Of a stretch of DNA of 44,145 nt, positions 7,763-16,919 are shown one piece after another. Numbering within the stretch: the stretch's first letter is position 1; every line of letters begins with the position of its first letter. Origin of the DNA: an uncultured Actinomycetes bacterium (GTDB lineage: Bacteria > Actinomycetota > Acidimicrobiia > Acidimicrobiales > RAAP-2); contig CAIQUD010000014.1 of NCBI GenBank assembly GCA_903874965.1, positions 1 through 44,145 on the forward strand, written 5' to 3'. The position numbers and the translations under genes were made by a program. A model generated the notes under the pieces. The model saw nothing but the letters and a program-made list of their open reading frames with translations. It did no database searches and was not told where the DNA came from.

Positions 7763-9157
7763 ATGACGGTGGCCACACGGACTGAATCCGACACAATGGG
7801 CGAGATTGAAGTCGACGCATCGAAATATTGGGGTGCGCAGACCGAGCGGTCGCTTCATCACTTTGCCATCGCTCACGACACCATGCCTGCTTCGCTCATT
7901 CGCGCATTCGGCATCTTGAAACTTGCTTCCGCCCAGGTCAACCGTGACCTTGGAAAGCTGGATCCGGAAAAGGCTGCCTTGATTATTGCTGCGGCCCAAG
8001 AGGTCGCTGACGGACGTCACCCCACCGAGTTTCCGCTCCGAATTTGGCAGACCGGCTCAGGCACGCAAACAAACATGAATGTCAATGAGGTCATTTCCAA
8101 TCGAGCGATCGAGATGGCTGGCGGGGTGCTTGGAAGCAAGTCGCCTGTTCACCCCAACGACGACGTGAATATGTCGCAATCTTCCAATGACACGTTTCCG
8201 ACGGCGATGCACATCGCAGCCGTCGAGCAGGTGACCCATCGTCTCCTTCCGAGCGTCAAAGCACTTCGTGAAGCACTTCAGGTGAAGACCGAAGCATTTG
8301 AGGGAATCGTCAAGATTGGCCGCACCCACCTCATGGATGCGGTGCCTCTCACCTTGGGCCAAGAATTCTCGGGTTATGTCGCTCAACTCGATGCTGATCT
8401 CGATCGTCTTTCCTCAAGCCTCACCGGTGTCTACGAACTCGCTGCAGGTGGAACAGCGGTTGGTACTGGCCTCAACACGCATCCTGAATTTGGTCACCGA
8501 GTCGCGGAAGCAATCGCTTCGTTGACGGGCCTTCCCTTCATCACCGCTCCAAACAAGTTCGCAGCACTCGCTGCTCATGATGCGCTTGTGTTCAGCCATG
8601 GGGCCATTCGGACGTTGGCGGTCTCACTTTCGAAGATCGCCGATGACCTGCGTTGGCTCGGATCCGGTCCACGATCGGGCCTTGGCGAACTGCGACTGCC
8701 AGAGAACGAGCCCGGTTCGTCGATCATGCCTGGAAAGGTCAACCCAACCCAGTCAGAAGCAATGATCATGGTCTCCATCCAAGTCATGGGTAATGACACC
8801 GCTGTCGCCATCGCAGGGTCGAGAGGGAACTTGGAATTGAACGTCTGCAAGCCAGTCCTGATCTTCAACTACCTCCATTCGGTCGAACTCCTGGCTGATG
8901 CTTGCGACCGATTTACTGAATTCTGTGTTGAAGGCCTTGAGCCTGACCTGGCGCAAATTGATCGCCACCTGACCAATTCACTGATGCTCGTGACCGCACT
9001 CAATCCGCTCATTGGCTACGACAAGTCGGCCAAGGTCGCGAAGAAGGCCCACCAAGAAGGCACGACGCTCAAGGCAGCAGCACTTGAGCTCGGGTTCCTC
9101 TCGGAAGAAGACTTCGACCGAGCCGTCGATCCATCCAAGATGACCTACCCATCGTGA
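7763..9157 (+). CDS. fumC: Class II fumarate hydratase
   Basis: The iron-independent fumarase of the TCA cycle, 464 aa, the usual length. Landmarks are [55 protein letters not shown] (histidine at the B site and the catalytic TH region), [16 protein letters not shown], and the lyase signature [15 protein letters not shown] with the catalytic serine. ATG 7763 is two codons before a GTG at 7769 that is better spaced from GAGAGG (7756-7761), so the start is uncertain by two residues. Its TGA overlaps the next gene (GTGA). Confidence 0.97.
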   Translation: MTVATRTESDTMGEIEVDASKYWGAQTERSLHHFAIAHDTMPASLIRAFGILKLASAQVNRDLGKLDPEKAALIIAAAQEVADGRHPTEFPLRIWQTGSGTQTNMNVNEVISNRAIEMAGGVLGSKSPVHPNDDVNMSQSSNDTFPTAMHIAAVEQVTHRLLPSVKALREALQVKTEAFEGIVKIGRTHLMDAVPLTLGQEFSGYVAQLDADLDRLSSSLTGVYELAAGGTAVGTGLNTHPEFGHRVAEAIASLTGLPFITAPNKFAALAAHDALVFSHGAIRTLAVSLSKIADDLRWLGSGPRSGLGELRLPENEPGSSIMPGKVNPTQSEAMIMVSIQVMGNDTAVAIAGSRGNLELNVCKPVLIFNYLHSVELLADACDRFTEFCVEGLEPDLAQIDRHLTNSLMLVTALNPLIGYDKSAKVAKKAHQEGTTLKAAALELGFLSEEDFDRAVDPSKMTYPS

Positions 9158-9462
9158 CCCGACCAAGTCTGCTCACTGAGGAGCAGCTCGCCGCAGCGAT
9201 GGCTCGCTTGTCAGAGGAGTGGGGTCGCTCAGGTGACGAACTCACCGCGACCTTTTCCTTCTCGACCTACGAAGCCGCCACGGCATTCGTCAGTGGCGTC
9301 GCAGCGATTGCTCAAGCGCTTGATCATCACCCGGTGATGACCCTGTCCTATGGCTCTGTTGCGGTGGCGGTGACGACCCATGATGCCGGAGGGCTCACTT
9401 CGCTCGACGTGGAGTTGGCCGAGCGTTCGAGTTTGCTCTATGCCTCGAGCAAGTTGTCCTGA
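9154..9462 (+). CDS. 4a-hydroxytetrahydrobiopterin (pterin carbinolamine) dehydratase family protein
   Basis: A 102-aa PCD/DCoH-like protein. The family signature is visible as [19 protein letters not shown] and [15 protein letters not shown], including the His-His of the active site. In bacteria such proteins recycle oxidised pterin cofactors or have undefined moonlighting roles; no aromatic amino acid hydroxylase is in the window. Translation starts at GTG 9154 on the fumC stop, implying coupling. Its last 25 bases overlap the convergent phosphatase gene. Confidence 0.88.
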   Translation: MTRPSLLTEEQLAAAMARLSEEWGRSGDELTATFSFSTYEAATAFVSGVAAIAQALDHHPVMTLSYGSVAVAVTTHDAGGLTSLDVELAERSSLLYASSKLS

Positions 9463-10190
9463 AGTCGCTCGATGTCTTCGTCAGTGAGGCCGGCAAAACG
9501 AGCGAATCCCTCCACTGAACCGTGGTGGGCCTCAAGGTAGTCGAGAAACTGTTCGATCGAGACTGCCTCTGCGCTGAAGAGGTCGTCTGCGGCCATGATC
9601 GTGTCTCGAGCGACTGGATACTTTTCCGCGAGTCGTTCTCGAAGGTCATCCATAGCTTCGGCTGACAGGGTGTAGTCGGCCACGACGACTTCCCTCGGGC
9701 ACCCGAGGAGGCTCAACAGGACCGCAGCGGTGACGCCAGTTCGGTCCTTTCCAGCCGTGCAGTGAAAGATTGCTGGCTCATTCTCAGGACGCGAGAGCAG
9801 CAAGAGCACCTTGGCAAGCTCGGTGAAGGAATGGTCCGCAATTTCCAAGTAGGTGCTTGCGAGAAATCCTGGCGCAACGGTGAAGTCATCGTTGCTTCCA
9901 ACCGAGGTCATCAGCGGGTGATGGTGGAAATTCACCTCGATCTCGTCGACGGGAAAGCGCCCCGATTCAACTTCCGTCACTGTTCGGAGATCAATGACCG
10001 TCTTGATGCCGAGGGTCCGCAAGTGGTCGAGGTCGCCCTCAGTCAGATGGGAGAGACCGTCAGCGCGATAGATGCGACCCCACTTCGTGTGCCGGCCATC
10101 AGTGGTCTGATAGCCACCGAGGTCACGGAAATTGACGGTGCCTTCGAGCGGGAGCTTTCGTGGACGCGGGTGGCTGGGCATGGGCGTCAT
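9438..10190 (-). CDS. Tyrosine-protein phosphatase (IphP/PtpB-like)
   Basis: A 250-aa cysteine phosphatase. The catalytic P-loop is IFHCTAGKDRTGVTAAVLL (HCX5R), preceded by the N-terminal family block GTVNFRDLGGYQTTDGR, and ending in the short helical segment EAHHGSVEGFARF. Relatives dephosphorylate phosphotyrosine and phosphoinositides, some after secretion; no signal peptide is seen here. ATG 10190 is chosen because the longer frame to 10244 would overlap pspAB by 25 bases. It is last in the pspA-htpX-pspAB direction and could be read from that operon. Confidence 0.9.
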   Translation of the reverse strand: MTPMPSHPRPRKLPLEGTVNFRDLGGYQTTDGRHTKWGRIYRADGLSHLTEGDLDHLRTLGIKTVIDLRTVTEVESGRFPVDEIEVNFHHHPLMTSVGSNDDFTVAPGFLASTYLEIADHSFTELAKVLLLLSRPENEPAIFHCTAGKDRTGVTAAVLLSLLGCPREVVVADYTLSAEAMDDLRERLAEKYPVARDTIMAADDLFSAEAVSIEQFLDYLEAHHGSVEGFARFAGLTDEDIERLQDNLLEA

Positions 10191-10219
10191 GGTAGCCACC
10201 GGAGGGAGGCGGCTCCGGC

Positions 10220-10813
10220 TTAGCTTGAGATGGGGTTCCCCCAAAGGGCCATCCAGCGGGTCAGGTCCTGCTCTTTTGGCAGATCAGCACCCACGAGCGC
10301 AGCAACGGAGAGTTCATAGGCATTGTCTCTCGCCTCGGGACCGGTTGGACAGAACGGGTAATAGGTGCCTCGTTTAAACAAGTACACGAGCGTCACGGCC
10401 TTGGCCGTTGCATCCGCCTTTGGGGTTGGCGTAAAGCCGAACGCCGAGCAGAGGAGTTGTGGACCCCAGCCGTGATCTTGGAGGGTGGAATTGATGAGGT
10501 GGATGGTTGCGACGAGTGTGGAGATCTCGGCTTCATTCACCACAAACCAGCGATAGCCGTATTGATCATCGACCGTGGTGATCGCTGCAGCGGAGCCTGC
10601 TGGGTCGTCGAGGCCCAGGAGGCCATTGATCTCTGCGGTTGCGTCAGCTTCCTCTCGGTCGGCTGGTGGCTTGAAGCAAACGCCTGCACGACCAGTAGAC
10701 GCAAGGCCGGCAGTGATATCGAGCGTGATTGCGGCATTGGTGAGGGCAAAGAGATTGTCGAGCTTTGCCTCGACAGGCTTCGTGCGACCGAGAATTGAGT
10801 CGAACAGTCCCAT
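10220..10813 (-). CDS. pspAB: PspA-associated protein PspAB
   Basis: A 197-aa soluble protein starting MGLFDSILGRTKPVEAKLDNLFAL, with WFVVNEAEISTLVATIHLINS and FKRGTYYPFCPTG. These match, from memory, the actinobacterial and archaeal PspAB family. Its biochemical role is unknown, but it is repeatedly found with pspA and htpX, as here. Its ATG overlaps the htpX stop by one base, making three tightly coupled genes that probably form one envelope-stress operon. Confidence 0.85.
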   Translation of the reverse strand: MGLFDSILGRTKPVEAKLDNLFALTNAAITLDITAGLASTGRAGVCFKPPADREEADATAEINGLLGLDDPAGSAAAITTVDDQYGYRWFVVNEAEISTLVATIHLINSTLQDHGWGPQLLCSAFGFTPTPKADATAKAVTLVYLFKRGTYYPFCPTGPEARDNAYELSVAALVGADLPKEQDLTRWMALWGNPISS

Positions 10814-11718
10814 CAGGCTCCGTGCAGCTGTCGCTCCAGGTCATCAAGCTGGGCCAGTCGGCGCTCAAGCGTTGGATGCGTTGCGAACAAATTTGCCAAT
10901 GACTGACCCTCACGACCGTTGATTGCGGGTGTGAAGAAGAAGGCGTTGAAGGCTTGGCTTTGCCGAAGATCCTGCGTTGGAATTCGACTCATCTCGCCAG
11001 TGATCTTGACGAGCGCAGCTGCGAGCACCGTTGGTTTCCCGGTGAGGAGTGCTCCAGACCGGTCAGCTGCAAGCTCTCGGTAGCGAGAGAGCGCCTGAGT
11101 CAGCAGGAAGGAAATGAAGTACACAACAATGGAGAACAGGAAGATCAAGAGCTCGGCGCCGCCACCTCCTTCATCGTCACCTCCAAAGAGATTCGTCCAC
11201 ATCAACACTCGAGTGACGAGTCCTGCCAACATGCCAAGGCTTGATGCGAACGTCATGACCGCAACATCTCGGTGGGCTACGTGGGAGAGCTCATGCGCAA
11301 GGACCGCTTCCATCTCCGGGTCATCGAGCCGACGCATAATTCCGGTTGTTGCGCAGACAACCGCTCGTTTCGGACTCCTGCCTGTTGCAAAAGCATTCGG
11401 CACGTCGGTGTCGGCAATGGCAACGGTTGGCTTTGGCATGTCAGCCAAGGCACAGAGTCGATCGATCATTGCGTGTAACTCGGGCGCCTCTTGGGGCGTC
11501 ACGATCTTGCCACCCATTCCCCAGAGGGCCAGACGGTCGGAGAACCAATACTGACCAAAGAGCATGCCGAATGAGATCAACACGACCAGTGCCATCGAGA
11601 CGCCGACGGCGATCAGCACGGCAACCACAATGGAGTACAGCACAACGATGAAGAAACCGGTCAAGAGCATCCGAAGCGTGAGCTCTCGATCAGTTGAAAT
11701 GTTCTTGGCGATTGCCAT
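10813..11718 (-). CDS. htpX: Membrane zinc metalloprotease HtpX
   Basis: An M48B peptidase of 301 aa that degrades damaged membrane proteins. It has two N-terminal membrane helices (residues about 15-57), the zinc site HELSHVAHRD in EAVLAHELSHVAHRDVAVM, two further hydrophobic helices, and the third-ligand region SRYRELAADRSGALLTGKP. The C-terminal SLANLFATHPTLERRLAQL is typical. It sits between pspA and pspAB with one-base overlaps on both sides. Confidence 0.96.
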   Translation of the reverse strand: MAIAKNISTDRELTLRMLLTGFFIVVLYSIVVAVLIAVGVSMALVVLISFGMLFGQYWFSDRLALWGMGGKIVTPQEAPELHAMIDRLCALADMPKPTVAIADTDVPNAFATGRSPKRAVVCATTGIMRRLDDPEMEAVLAHELSHVAHRDVAVMTFASSLGMLAGLVTRVLMWTNLFGGDDEGGGGAELLIFLFSIVVYFISFLLTQALSRYRELAADRSGALLTGKPTVLAAALVKITGEMSRIPTQDLRQSQAFNAFFFTPAINGREGQSLANLFATHPTLERRLAQLDDLERQLHGA

Positions 11719-12485
11719 TACTTCGTTGCCTCGCCACTCTCGATTTCCGCATCGGCAATTGGTGCAGGTTGAGCAAGGGCATCAGGAGCGCCAATCTGCG
11801 CCTTCAAGGCAGCGAGTTCCGCGTCAACAGAACTCGTGTTGGTGGCCGCATCAAGCTGTCGTTGAATGTCATCCACTGGGGTGGTGAGGTCCGTCAATGC
11901 TCCAGTCGCAATGAGGTCATCGATCGCTCCAGCACGTGCCTGCATCGAGTCAATCTTGTCCTGGGCACGTTGCATCGCTAGTCCTGCATCGGACATCGAA
12001 CTGGAGATTCCGGTGACGGCCTCGCCAACTTTCGTCTGAGCCTCGGCAGCGGTGTAGGTCGCTTTGAGTGTTTCCTTCTTCGTGCGAAACGCCTCAACCT
12101 GGGTCTCGAGCGTGTGCATGGTCGAAATCAACTTGGCCTCTTGCTCAGCAATCCCTGTGTGTTGCGTCTCGAGCTCGGCTAGTTGTGTCGCAAGTGCTCC
12201 ACGTCGCGACAGTGCCTCTCGGGCCAAAGGCTCATTTCCCTGCTCAAGCGCCGCTTTGGCCTGAGCCTGCAATTTATCCGCCTGTGCCTGAAGGCCTTCT
12301 GCCTGCAGTTCAATGCGCTTGCGAGCGGTGGCGACGTCGGTGACCGAGCGTCGAACCTTGGTCAGGCTTTCAAGCTGTTGCTCATAAGAGAGGTCGAGGG
12401 TCTCGCGAGGGTCTTCAACTCGATCGAGAGCTTTGTTGGTCTTTGCTTGAAAGACCGATTTCACCCGCTGCCACGTGCCTGCCAT
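11718..12485 (-). CDS. pspA: PspA/IM30 (Vipp1) family phage-shock protein
   Basis: A 255-aa ESCRT-III-like membrane-remodelling protein. It starts MAGTWQRVKSVFQAKTNKAL, whose amphipathic helix binds stressed membrane, followed by DPRETLDLSYEQQLESLTKVRR and long Ala/Gln/Glu-rich coiled coil. ATG 12485 is chosen because GAGGAGG lies just upstream; a longer frame to 12614 would run across the intergenic region into mca. It has a non-canonical Pro/Ala-rich tail (after about residue 225). It heads the pspA-htpX-pspAB operon, divergent from mca. Confidence 0.93.
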   Translation of the reverse strand: MAGTWQRVKSVFQAKTNKALDRVEDPRETLDLSYEQQLESLTKVRRSVTDVATARKRIELQAEGLQAQADKLQAQAKAALEQGNEPLAREALSRRGALATQLAELETQHTGIAEQEAKLISTMHTLETQVEAFRTKKETLKATYTAAEAQTKVGEAVTGISSSMSDAGLAMQRAQDKIDSMQARAGAIDDLIATGALTDLTTPVDDIQRQLDAATNTSSVDAELAALKAQIGAPDALAQPAPIADAEIESGEATK

Positions 12486-12502
12486 GTCAAGTCCTCCTCG
12501 TT

Positions 12503-12515
12503 GAGCGATTCGCTC
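12503..12515. promoter_or_regulatory. Perfect 13-bp palindrome in the pspA-mca divergent region
   Basis: GAGCGATTCGCTC is a perfect inverted repeat with a central T, 18-30 bases upstream of the pspA ATG, inside the 70-bp region shared by pspA and mca. It could be an operator or form a hairpin in the pspA leader. A competing pairing GTTGAG/CTCAAC (12500-12522) overlaps it. Confidence 0.3.
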
Positions 12516-12555
12516 CCTCAACACTGTAAAGCCTGAAGGTAAGAAAGGGGCAGAG

Positions 12556-13455
12556 GTGAGCGACACGACCGCAGTTCCCGTTAGCGTGCCGATCGTGACT
12601 GAGCGCCGCTGCATTGTGACTGTCCATGCCCATCCAGATGACGAATCGTCGAAGGGACCGGGAACGATCGCTCGCTATCGAGCCGAAGGCGTTCGAACGA
12701 TCCTCGTTTGCTGCACCGATGGTGCCGAAGGTGACATCCACAATCCAGCGCTCGATGCCGTGGCCGTCAAAGCCGACCTCAAGAATGTTCGCCGACGCGA
12801 GTTGGAAGAGGCAACGGCAATCATTGGCTATGACCGAGTAATTCACCTCGACTACCGCGACTCCGGGATGGCCGATTCCGAAGCCAATGCCCACCCTGAG
12901 AGCTTCCATCAAGCTCCGCTTAATGAAGCTGCAGAAAAACTGGTCGCCATCCTTCGTGAAGAGCGACCACAGGTCCTGATCACCTACCCAGACGTCCAAG
13001 ATCAGTACCCACATCCTGACCACCTCAAGGTGCACGACATTTCAATGGCGGCGTTCTTGGCATCTGGGGATGCAAGTGCCTTCCCCTCAGCTGGTCCAGC
13101 GCATCAAGTGGATCGGTTGTTCTATGTCACCTGGCCAGCAGAACGGGTGCGCAAAATGCACGAAATGTTCTTAGAGCTTGGTCTCGAGTCGCCGTATGAC
13201 GCTGAATTCCTTGCTCGGATTGATGCCCATGTCGACGATGCAACGCACAAGGTGGACATCTCCGGGTTTGGGCATATTCGCGAGTTGGCCCTGAAGGCCC
13301 ATGCCACGCAAGTGGACCCGACGTCGAAGTGGTGGTTTGGACTTCCGAGTGATGTCCAAGCGGAGATCTATCCATTCGAGCACTACCGACTGGCCTTGCC
13401 GGTTCCAGCAGGTGCGCCGCAAGATGCGAGCGACCTCTTCGAGGGTCTCGCCTAG
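12556..13455 (+). CDS. mca: Mycothiol S-conjugate amidase
   Basis: Mca hydrolyses mycothiol adducts of electrophiles, releasing the mercapturate for export and recycling glucosaminyl-inositol. This 299-aa LmbE-like protein has the zinc motif HAHPDDESSKGPGT, then IHLDYRDSGM, QYPHPDHLKVHD and the C-terminal ATQVDPTSKWWFGLP, all characteristic of Mca rather than the shorter deacetylase MshB. GTG 12556 follows GGGGCAGAG. It implies that the cell makes mycothiol and so belongs to Actinobacteria. Its last bases overlap the convergent ChbG-like gene. Confidence 0.95.
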   Translation: MSDTTAVPVSVPIVTERRCIVTVHAHPDDESSKGPGTIARYRAEGVRTILVCCTDGAEGDIHNPALDAVAVKADLKNVRRRELEEATAIIGYDRVIHLDYRDSGMADSEANAHPESFHQAPLNEAAEKLVAILREERPQVLITYPDVQDQYPHPDHLKVHDISMAAFLASGDASAFPSAGPAHQVDRLFYVTWPAERVRKMHEMFLELGLESPYDAEFLARIDAHVDDATHKVDISGFGHIRELALKAHATQVDPTSKWWFGLPSDVQAEIYPFEHYRLALPVPAGAPQDASDLFEGLA

Positions 13456-14261
13456 TCCCGCGCTGCCCGCTGCCCATTTCGCAGATCGCGATACGAGACG
13501 ACGGACAACCCTTCAAGCGACGCAAGGTGCGTCAAGCGCCCGTAGTCAGCGACTCTCGATGCCGCATCCTCAGCAAGTGCTCGAAGTTCGCCGGTGTCTT
13601 CTGCCGGTCGAAGGATGAGTTCGGTCAACCCAAATTCAAGGCTGGCGATGAGATCAGCCAGGTCATCATCTTGCCCGCATCGAACAATCCGGTCCGGCGA
13701 GCAGATTCCCTCCTCGGCGGCGAGTGTCGTTGCGGGGAAACCTAGGTCGTGATCGGAGCGCTCTGATAGCCGAAGTGGAAGGTCGAATTCAACGGCAAGG
13801 TCAAGGACTACGTCGAAGTACTCCGGACGCAGCAACGCGGCATCTTGGTGCACGACCAGTGCGCAAACATCAAAACCCCAGACAACCGCCCGCTCAATCT
13901 GCGCCCGAAACTCTCTGCGGACATCATCAGTGTCAGCGTGATCAAGAAGGTCAGCAACCGTTGAGGCGAACCCGCCATCGCCACCGTGGAGGCTCGGCGC
14001 CGAGGTGATGGGACCCCAGCGATAGAGAAGGTGTTCGGCCGTCGCCGACAATTCAACAGCGATTGGTTCCCCGTGATAGCGAACAATTGCTTCACGCGCC
14101 CAAGGAGCAGGAACGAGAAGCGATGCCGTTGAGAGCGCCCCTTGCTGCAACCCGCTGAAAATTGCGGTATTCGCTGCGTGGCACAGCCCAAGGTCATCAC
14201 CGGTGACGAGGAGCGCAATGGTGTCATCGCCAAGGCCGAGGGCCTCGGTGGCCTGGCTCAT
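13452..14261 (-). CDS. ChbG/YdjC-like carbohydrate deacetylase homologue with missing metal ligands
   Basis: A 269-aa protein of the YdjC/ChbG fold: [20 protein letters not shown] matches the N-terminal ADD(F/L)G block and [17 protein letters not shown] matches the SEW..YRWGP block of actinobacterial relatives. Family positions usually holding metal-binding or active-site histidines are changed: the HLTLT-type strand reads VELSATAE and the C-terminal LHP reads ILRPAEDT. One histidine remains in [17 protein letters not shown]. It may be a non-catalytic or altered relative. It overlaps purE as ATGA and is read in the purK-purE operon. Confidence 0.8.
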   Translation of the reverse strand: MSQATEALGLGDDTIALLVTGDDLGLCHAANTAIFSGLQQGALSTASLLVPAPWAREAIVRYHGEPIAVELSATAEHLLYRWGPITSAPSLHGGDGGFASTVADLLDHADTDDVRREFRAQIERAVVWGFDVCALVVHQDAALLRPEYFDVVLDLAVEFDLPLRLSERSDHDLGFPATTLAAEEGICSPDRIVRCGQDDDLADLIASLEFGLTELILRPAEDTGELRALAEDAASRVADYGRLTHLASLEGLSVVSYRDLRNGQRAARD

Positions 14262-14752
14262 GAAGAGAACAACTCCGCGTCTTGTGCAGCCGCAGCTGCG
14301 GCGAGTTCGCCCTTCATTGCTTCGAGCTTTCCGGCAACGCGCGCATCTGACAGGGAGAGAATTGAGAGTGCGAGCAGCCCAGCATTTCTTGCACCATCAA
14401 TCGCTACCGTTGCAACTGGGACACCCTTTGGCATCTGCACAATCGAAAGCAAGGCGTCATAGCCGTCGAGCTTGGTTGCGGAAATGGGCACGCCAATGAC
14501 AGGAAGCGTCGTCACGGACGCCAACATGCCTGGCAGGTGGGCGGCTCCTCCAGCTCCGGCAATGATCACTTGGAAGCCGAGATCTCTTGCTTCCGAGCCG
14601 AACGCGATCATCGCCTTTGGCTGCCGGTGGGCGGAAAGCACGTGCGCCTCATACGCCACGCCGAATTCTTCTAAGACGTCGAGCGCAGCTTGCATGACCT
14701 TGTGGTCTGAGGATGAACCCATGACAACGGCGACAACAGGATTGGCTTTCAC
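14258..14752 (-). CDS. purE: N5-carboxyaminoimidazole ribonucleotide mutase PurE
   Basis: Class I PurE (164 aa) moves the carboxylate from N5 to C4 of CAIR in purine synthesis, acting after PurK. Motifs are [38 protein letters not shown] and [16 protein letters not shown]. Several GTG codons are possible (14764, 14758, 14752); GTG 14752 is preferred because GGAGG lies five bases before it. The gap to purK is only 11 bases, so the two form an operon. Confidence 0.96.
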   Translation of the reverse strand: MKANPVVAVVMGSSSDHKVMQAALDVLEEFGVAYEAHVLSAHRQPKAMIAFGSEARDLGFQVIIAGAGGAAHLPGMLASVTTLPVIGVPISATKLDGYDALLSIVQMPKGVPVATVAIDGARNAGLLALSILSLSDARVAGKLEAMKGELAAAAAAQDAELFSS

Positions 14753-14763
14753 GTGCACCTCCA

Positions 14764-15954
14764 CTAGGAGAGGCTATCGGAGGGCGGAAGCGCACCGTGG
14801 AGACGTCGAGTGAGTTCCCAGGCTTGTTCTCGGACGCTGGCGACGTCACTCCCGAGCAAGGTGACGTGGCCAAGTTTTCGTCCCGGTCGAGCGGTCTTCC
14901 CATAGAGGTGAACACCTGTCTTGACGGGTTCTTCACCAAGAAACGCAACTGGGTCATCGCCATTGGCATTGCCGACAAGGTTCACCATCACGACTGCCGG
15001 GGCAGCCACTTCGATCTCCCCAAGTGGAAGGCCAGTCACCGCCCGAAGGTGATTTTCGAATTGACTCGCTGAGGTTCCCTCAATCGTCCAGTGGCCCGAA
15101 TTGTGCGGCCGGGCCGCAACTTCACAGATCGCCAAGACGTCATCAACGACAAAGAGTTCAACCGCCAATACCCCAACAACCTGAAGGACCTCCGCGACGT
15201 CCATTGCGAGTAGTTGTGCCTCACGAAGGAGTTCTTCGTCCATTGGAGCGGGAACGACGACTTCTCGGCACATGCCATCAACTTGGGTGGTCACGACCGG
15301 GGGATAGACGACCGAGGAACCGTCAGCACTGCGAGCGACCATGACGGCAAGTTCAGCCTCGAGATCAAGCGCAACTTCAATGAGGACACGCCCGAACGCC
15401 GAGAGCGCAACCACCCGGTCAATTGCGCGGTCTTCAGTTTCCTCAACAAACACACCTCTTCCGTCATAACCCCCTTGAGCTGGCTTGATGATCAATGGAA
15501 GGCCGACCGATCTCGCGAAGGAGAGGACCGTCGACTGAATGTCGTCCATCCACGCACCTTGGTCAACAACGACAAAGGAAGGCAGGGGGAAGCCAGCATC
15601 TTGGAAGGTTTCTCGCATCGTCGCCTTGTCAGTTGAGGCTTCGAGTGTTTGGAGGCCAGGAGACAGGGTGACTCCACGCGCCGCAAGGTTGCGGAGTTGC
15701 TCCAAGTCCACCTGCTCATGATCAAAGGTGACTACGTCGACCAGGGCACTCAATTGTTCAAGGGCAGCGAAGTCAGTGGCAGCGCCAATGAGGCATGCGT
15801 CGGCCACCGAACATGCAGGATCATCAGGGTGATCCGCCAACACGATGGTGGTAATTCCTAGCTCTTTAGCTGCCTCACAGAGCATGAGGGCCAACTGCCC
15901 TCCGCCGACGATTCCGACGGTCTGATGTGTCTTCGAAGTAACCTGAGCATCCAC
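14764..15954 (-). CDS. purK: N5-carboxyaminoimidazole ribonucleotide synthase PurK
   Basis: The ATP-grasp enzyme that carboxylates AIR with bicarbonate and ATP; 396 aa. Visible are the N-terminal [23 protein letters not shown]-grasp segments [17 protein letters not shown] and [15 protein letters not shown], and the catalytic [22 protein letters not shown]. The frame extends to GTG 15963, but that codon overlaps a TAGCGT -10 box seven bases before GTG 15954, so 15954 is the likely leaderless start. First gene of purK-purE-chbG-like. Confidence 0.95.
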   Translation of the reverse strand: MDAQVTSKTHQTVGIVGGGQLALMLCEAAKELGITTIVLADHPDDPACSVADACLIGAATDFAALEQLSALVDVVTFDHEQVDLEQLRNLAARGVTLSPGLQTLEASTDKATMRETFQDAGFPLPSFVVVDQGAWMDDIQSTVLSFARSVGLPLIIKPAQGGYDGRGVFVEETEDRAIDRVVALSAFGRVLIEVALDLEAELAVMVARSADGSSVVYPPVVTTQVDGMCREVVVPAPMDEELLREAQLLAMDVAEVLQVVGVLAVELFVVDDVLAICEVAARPHNSGHWTIEGTSASQFENHLRAVTGLPLGEIEVAAPAVVMVNLVGNANGDDPVAFLGEEPVKTGVHLYGKTARPGRKLGHVTLLGSDVASVREQAWELTRRLHGALPPSDSLS

Positions 15955-15961
15955 GGCGCCC

Positions 15962-15967
15962 ACGCTA
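15962..15967 (-). promoter_or_regulatory. Putative -10 box for leaderless purK mRNA
   Basis: On the minus strand TAGCGT is followed after seven bases by GTG 15954, with no Shine-Dalgarno between them. This is the layout of leaderless actinobacterial promoters. Confidence 0.4.
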
Positions 15968-15997
15968 CCGGTCGCTCACGTCTACTCAGGAGGCCGC

Positions 15998-16912
15998 ATG
16001 ATGCGCATTGGCGCCGGAATCAATACTTCAGCAACGGTTGAAGGCATTACTGCTCACATCGGAAAACTTGCCGATGCCGGATTTCACGCAGCATGGGCAA
16101 GTCAGATCTTTGGTCATGATGCGCTGACCGCTCTTGCGGTCGCAGGTGCCCTCGTTCCCGGGATTGAACTCGGAACCGGTGTGGTTCCTGTGTACCCTCG
16201 ACACCCTCAGGTCATGGCAGCACAAGCACTGACGGTCCAGTCGGCGACGAACAACCGCCTCCTGCTTGGGATTGGCCTGAGCCACCAGGTCATGGTTGAG
16301 AACTGTTGGGGCATGTCCTTTGATCGTCCTGCTCGCTACATGAAGGAATACCTCGCGGCACTCATGCCAATGCTCCATGGAGAGGCCTCCAATCTCGATG
16401 GAGAGGTGCTGAAGGCCATCACCTTTGGGCCACTTGACATTCCCGACGTGAAGGCGCCGCCTGTATTCGTCGCCGCACTTGCGCCAGCGATGTTGAGGTT
16501 GGCAGGCACTGTGGCCGACGGAACAGCCACATGGATGACCGGAACGAACACCATCCGCACGCACATTGCGCCGACCATCCAGGCGGCAGCAGATGCCGCT
16601 GGTCGGCCGAAACCGCGAGTCGTTGTTGCCTTGCCGGTTTGTGTGACCAGCGATCCCACAGCTGCTGCCGCAGCGATCAATGAGGACTACTCGTTCTACC
16701 CAAGTCTTCCGAGCTATCGAGCAATGCTCGACTTAGAAGGTGCCAATACTGCAGCAGAGATTGGCTTCATTGGTTCTGCTGAGCAGATCCGCCAACAATT
16801 AGCGGACCTCGAAGACGCAGGCGCAACGGATCTCAGTGCCGCAATTTCCGGCACGCCAGATGAGCGGGCGGCAACGTTTGAATTGCTTGCCTCCATTGCG
16901 AGATCTGCCTAG
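15998..16912 (+). CDS. LLM-class F420-dependent oxidoreductase
   Basis: A 304-aa luciferase-like (bacterial luciferase fold) protein of the F420-using type: GFHAAWASQIFGHDALTALAV, IELGTGVVPVYPRHPQVMA (the coenzyme-binding strand) and GRLLLGIGLSHQ-like LLLGIGLSHQVMVENCWGM. It resembles the mycobacterial LLM subfamily with broad unknown substrates. AGGAGG at 15988-15993 serves either ATG 15998 (spacer 4) or ATG 16001 (spacer 7); the second may be the true start. It is divergent from purK and convergent with the DsbA-like gene, seven bases apart. Confidence 0.88.
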   Translation: MMRIGAGINTSATVEGITAHIGKLADAGFHAAWASQIFGHDALTALAVAGALVPGIELGTGVVPVYPRHPQVMAAQALTVQSATNNRLLLGIGLSHQVMVENCWGMSFDRPARYMKEYLAALMPMLHGEASNLDGEVLKAITFGPLDIPDVKAPPVFVAALAPAMLRLAGTVADGTATWMTGTNTIRTHIAPTIQAAADAAGRPKPRVVVALPVCVTSDPTAAAAAINEDYSFYPSLPSYRAMLDLEGANTAAEIGFIGSAEQIRQQLADLEDAGATDLSAAISGTPDERAATFELLASIARSA

Positions 16913-16919
16913 ATCATCC

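Noticed and set aside
12486-12614. 43-residue N-terminal extension of PspA
   Set aside because: It runs through the divergent region into mca; the strong GAGGAGG and the family's usual N-terminus place the start at 12485.
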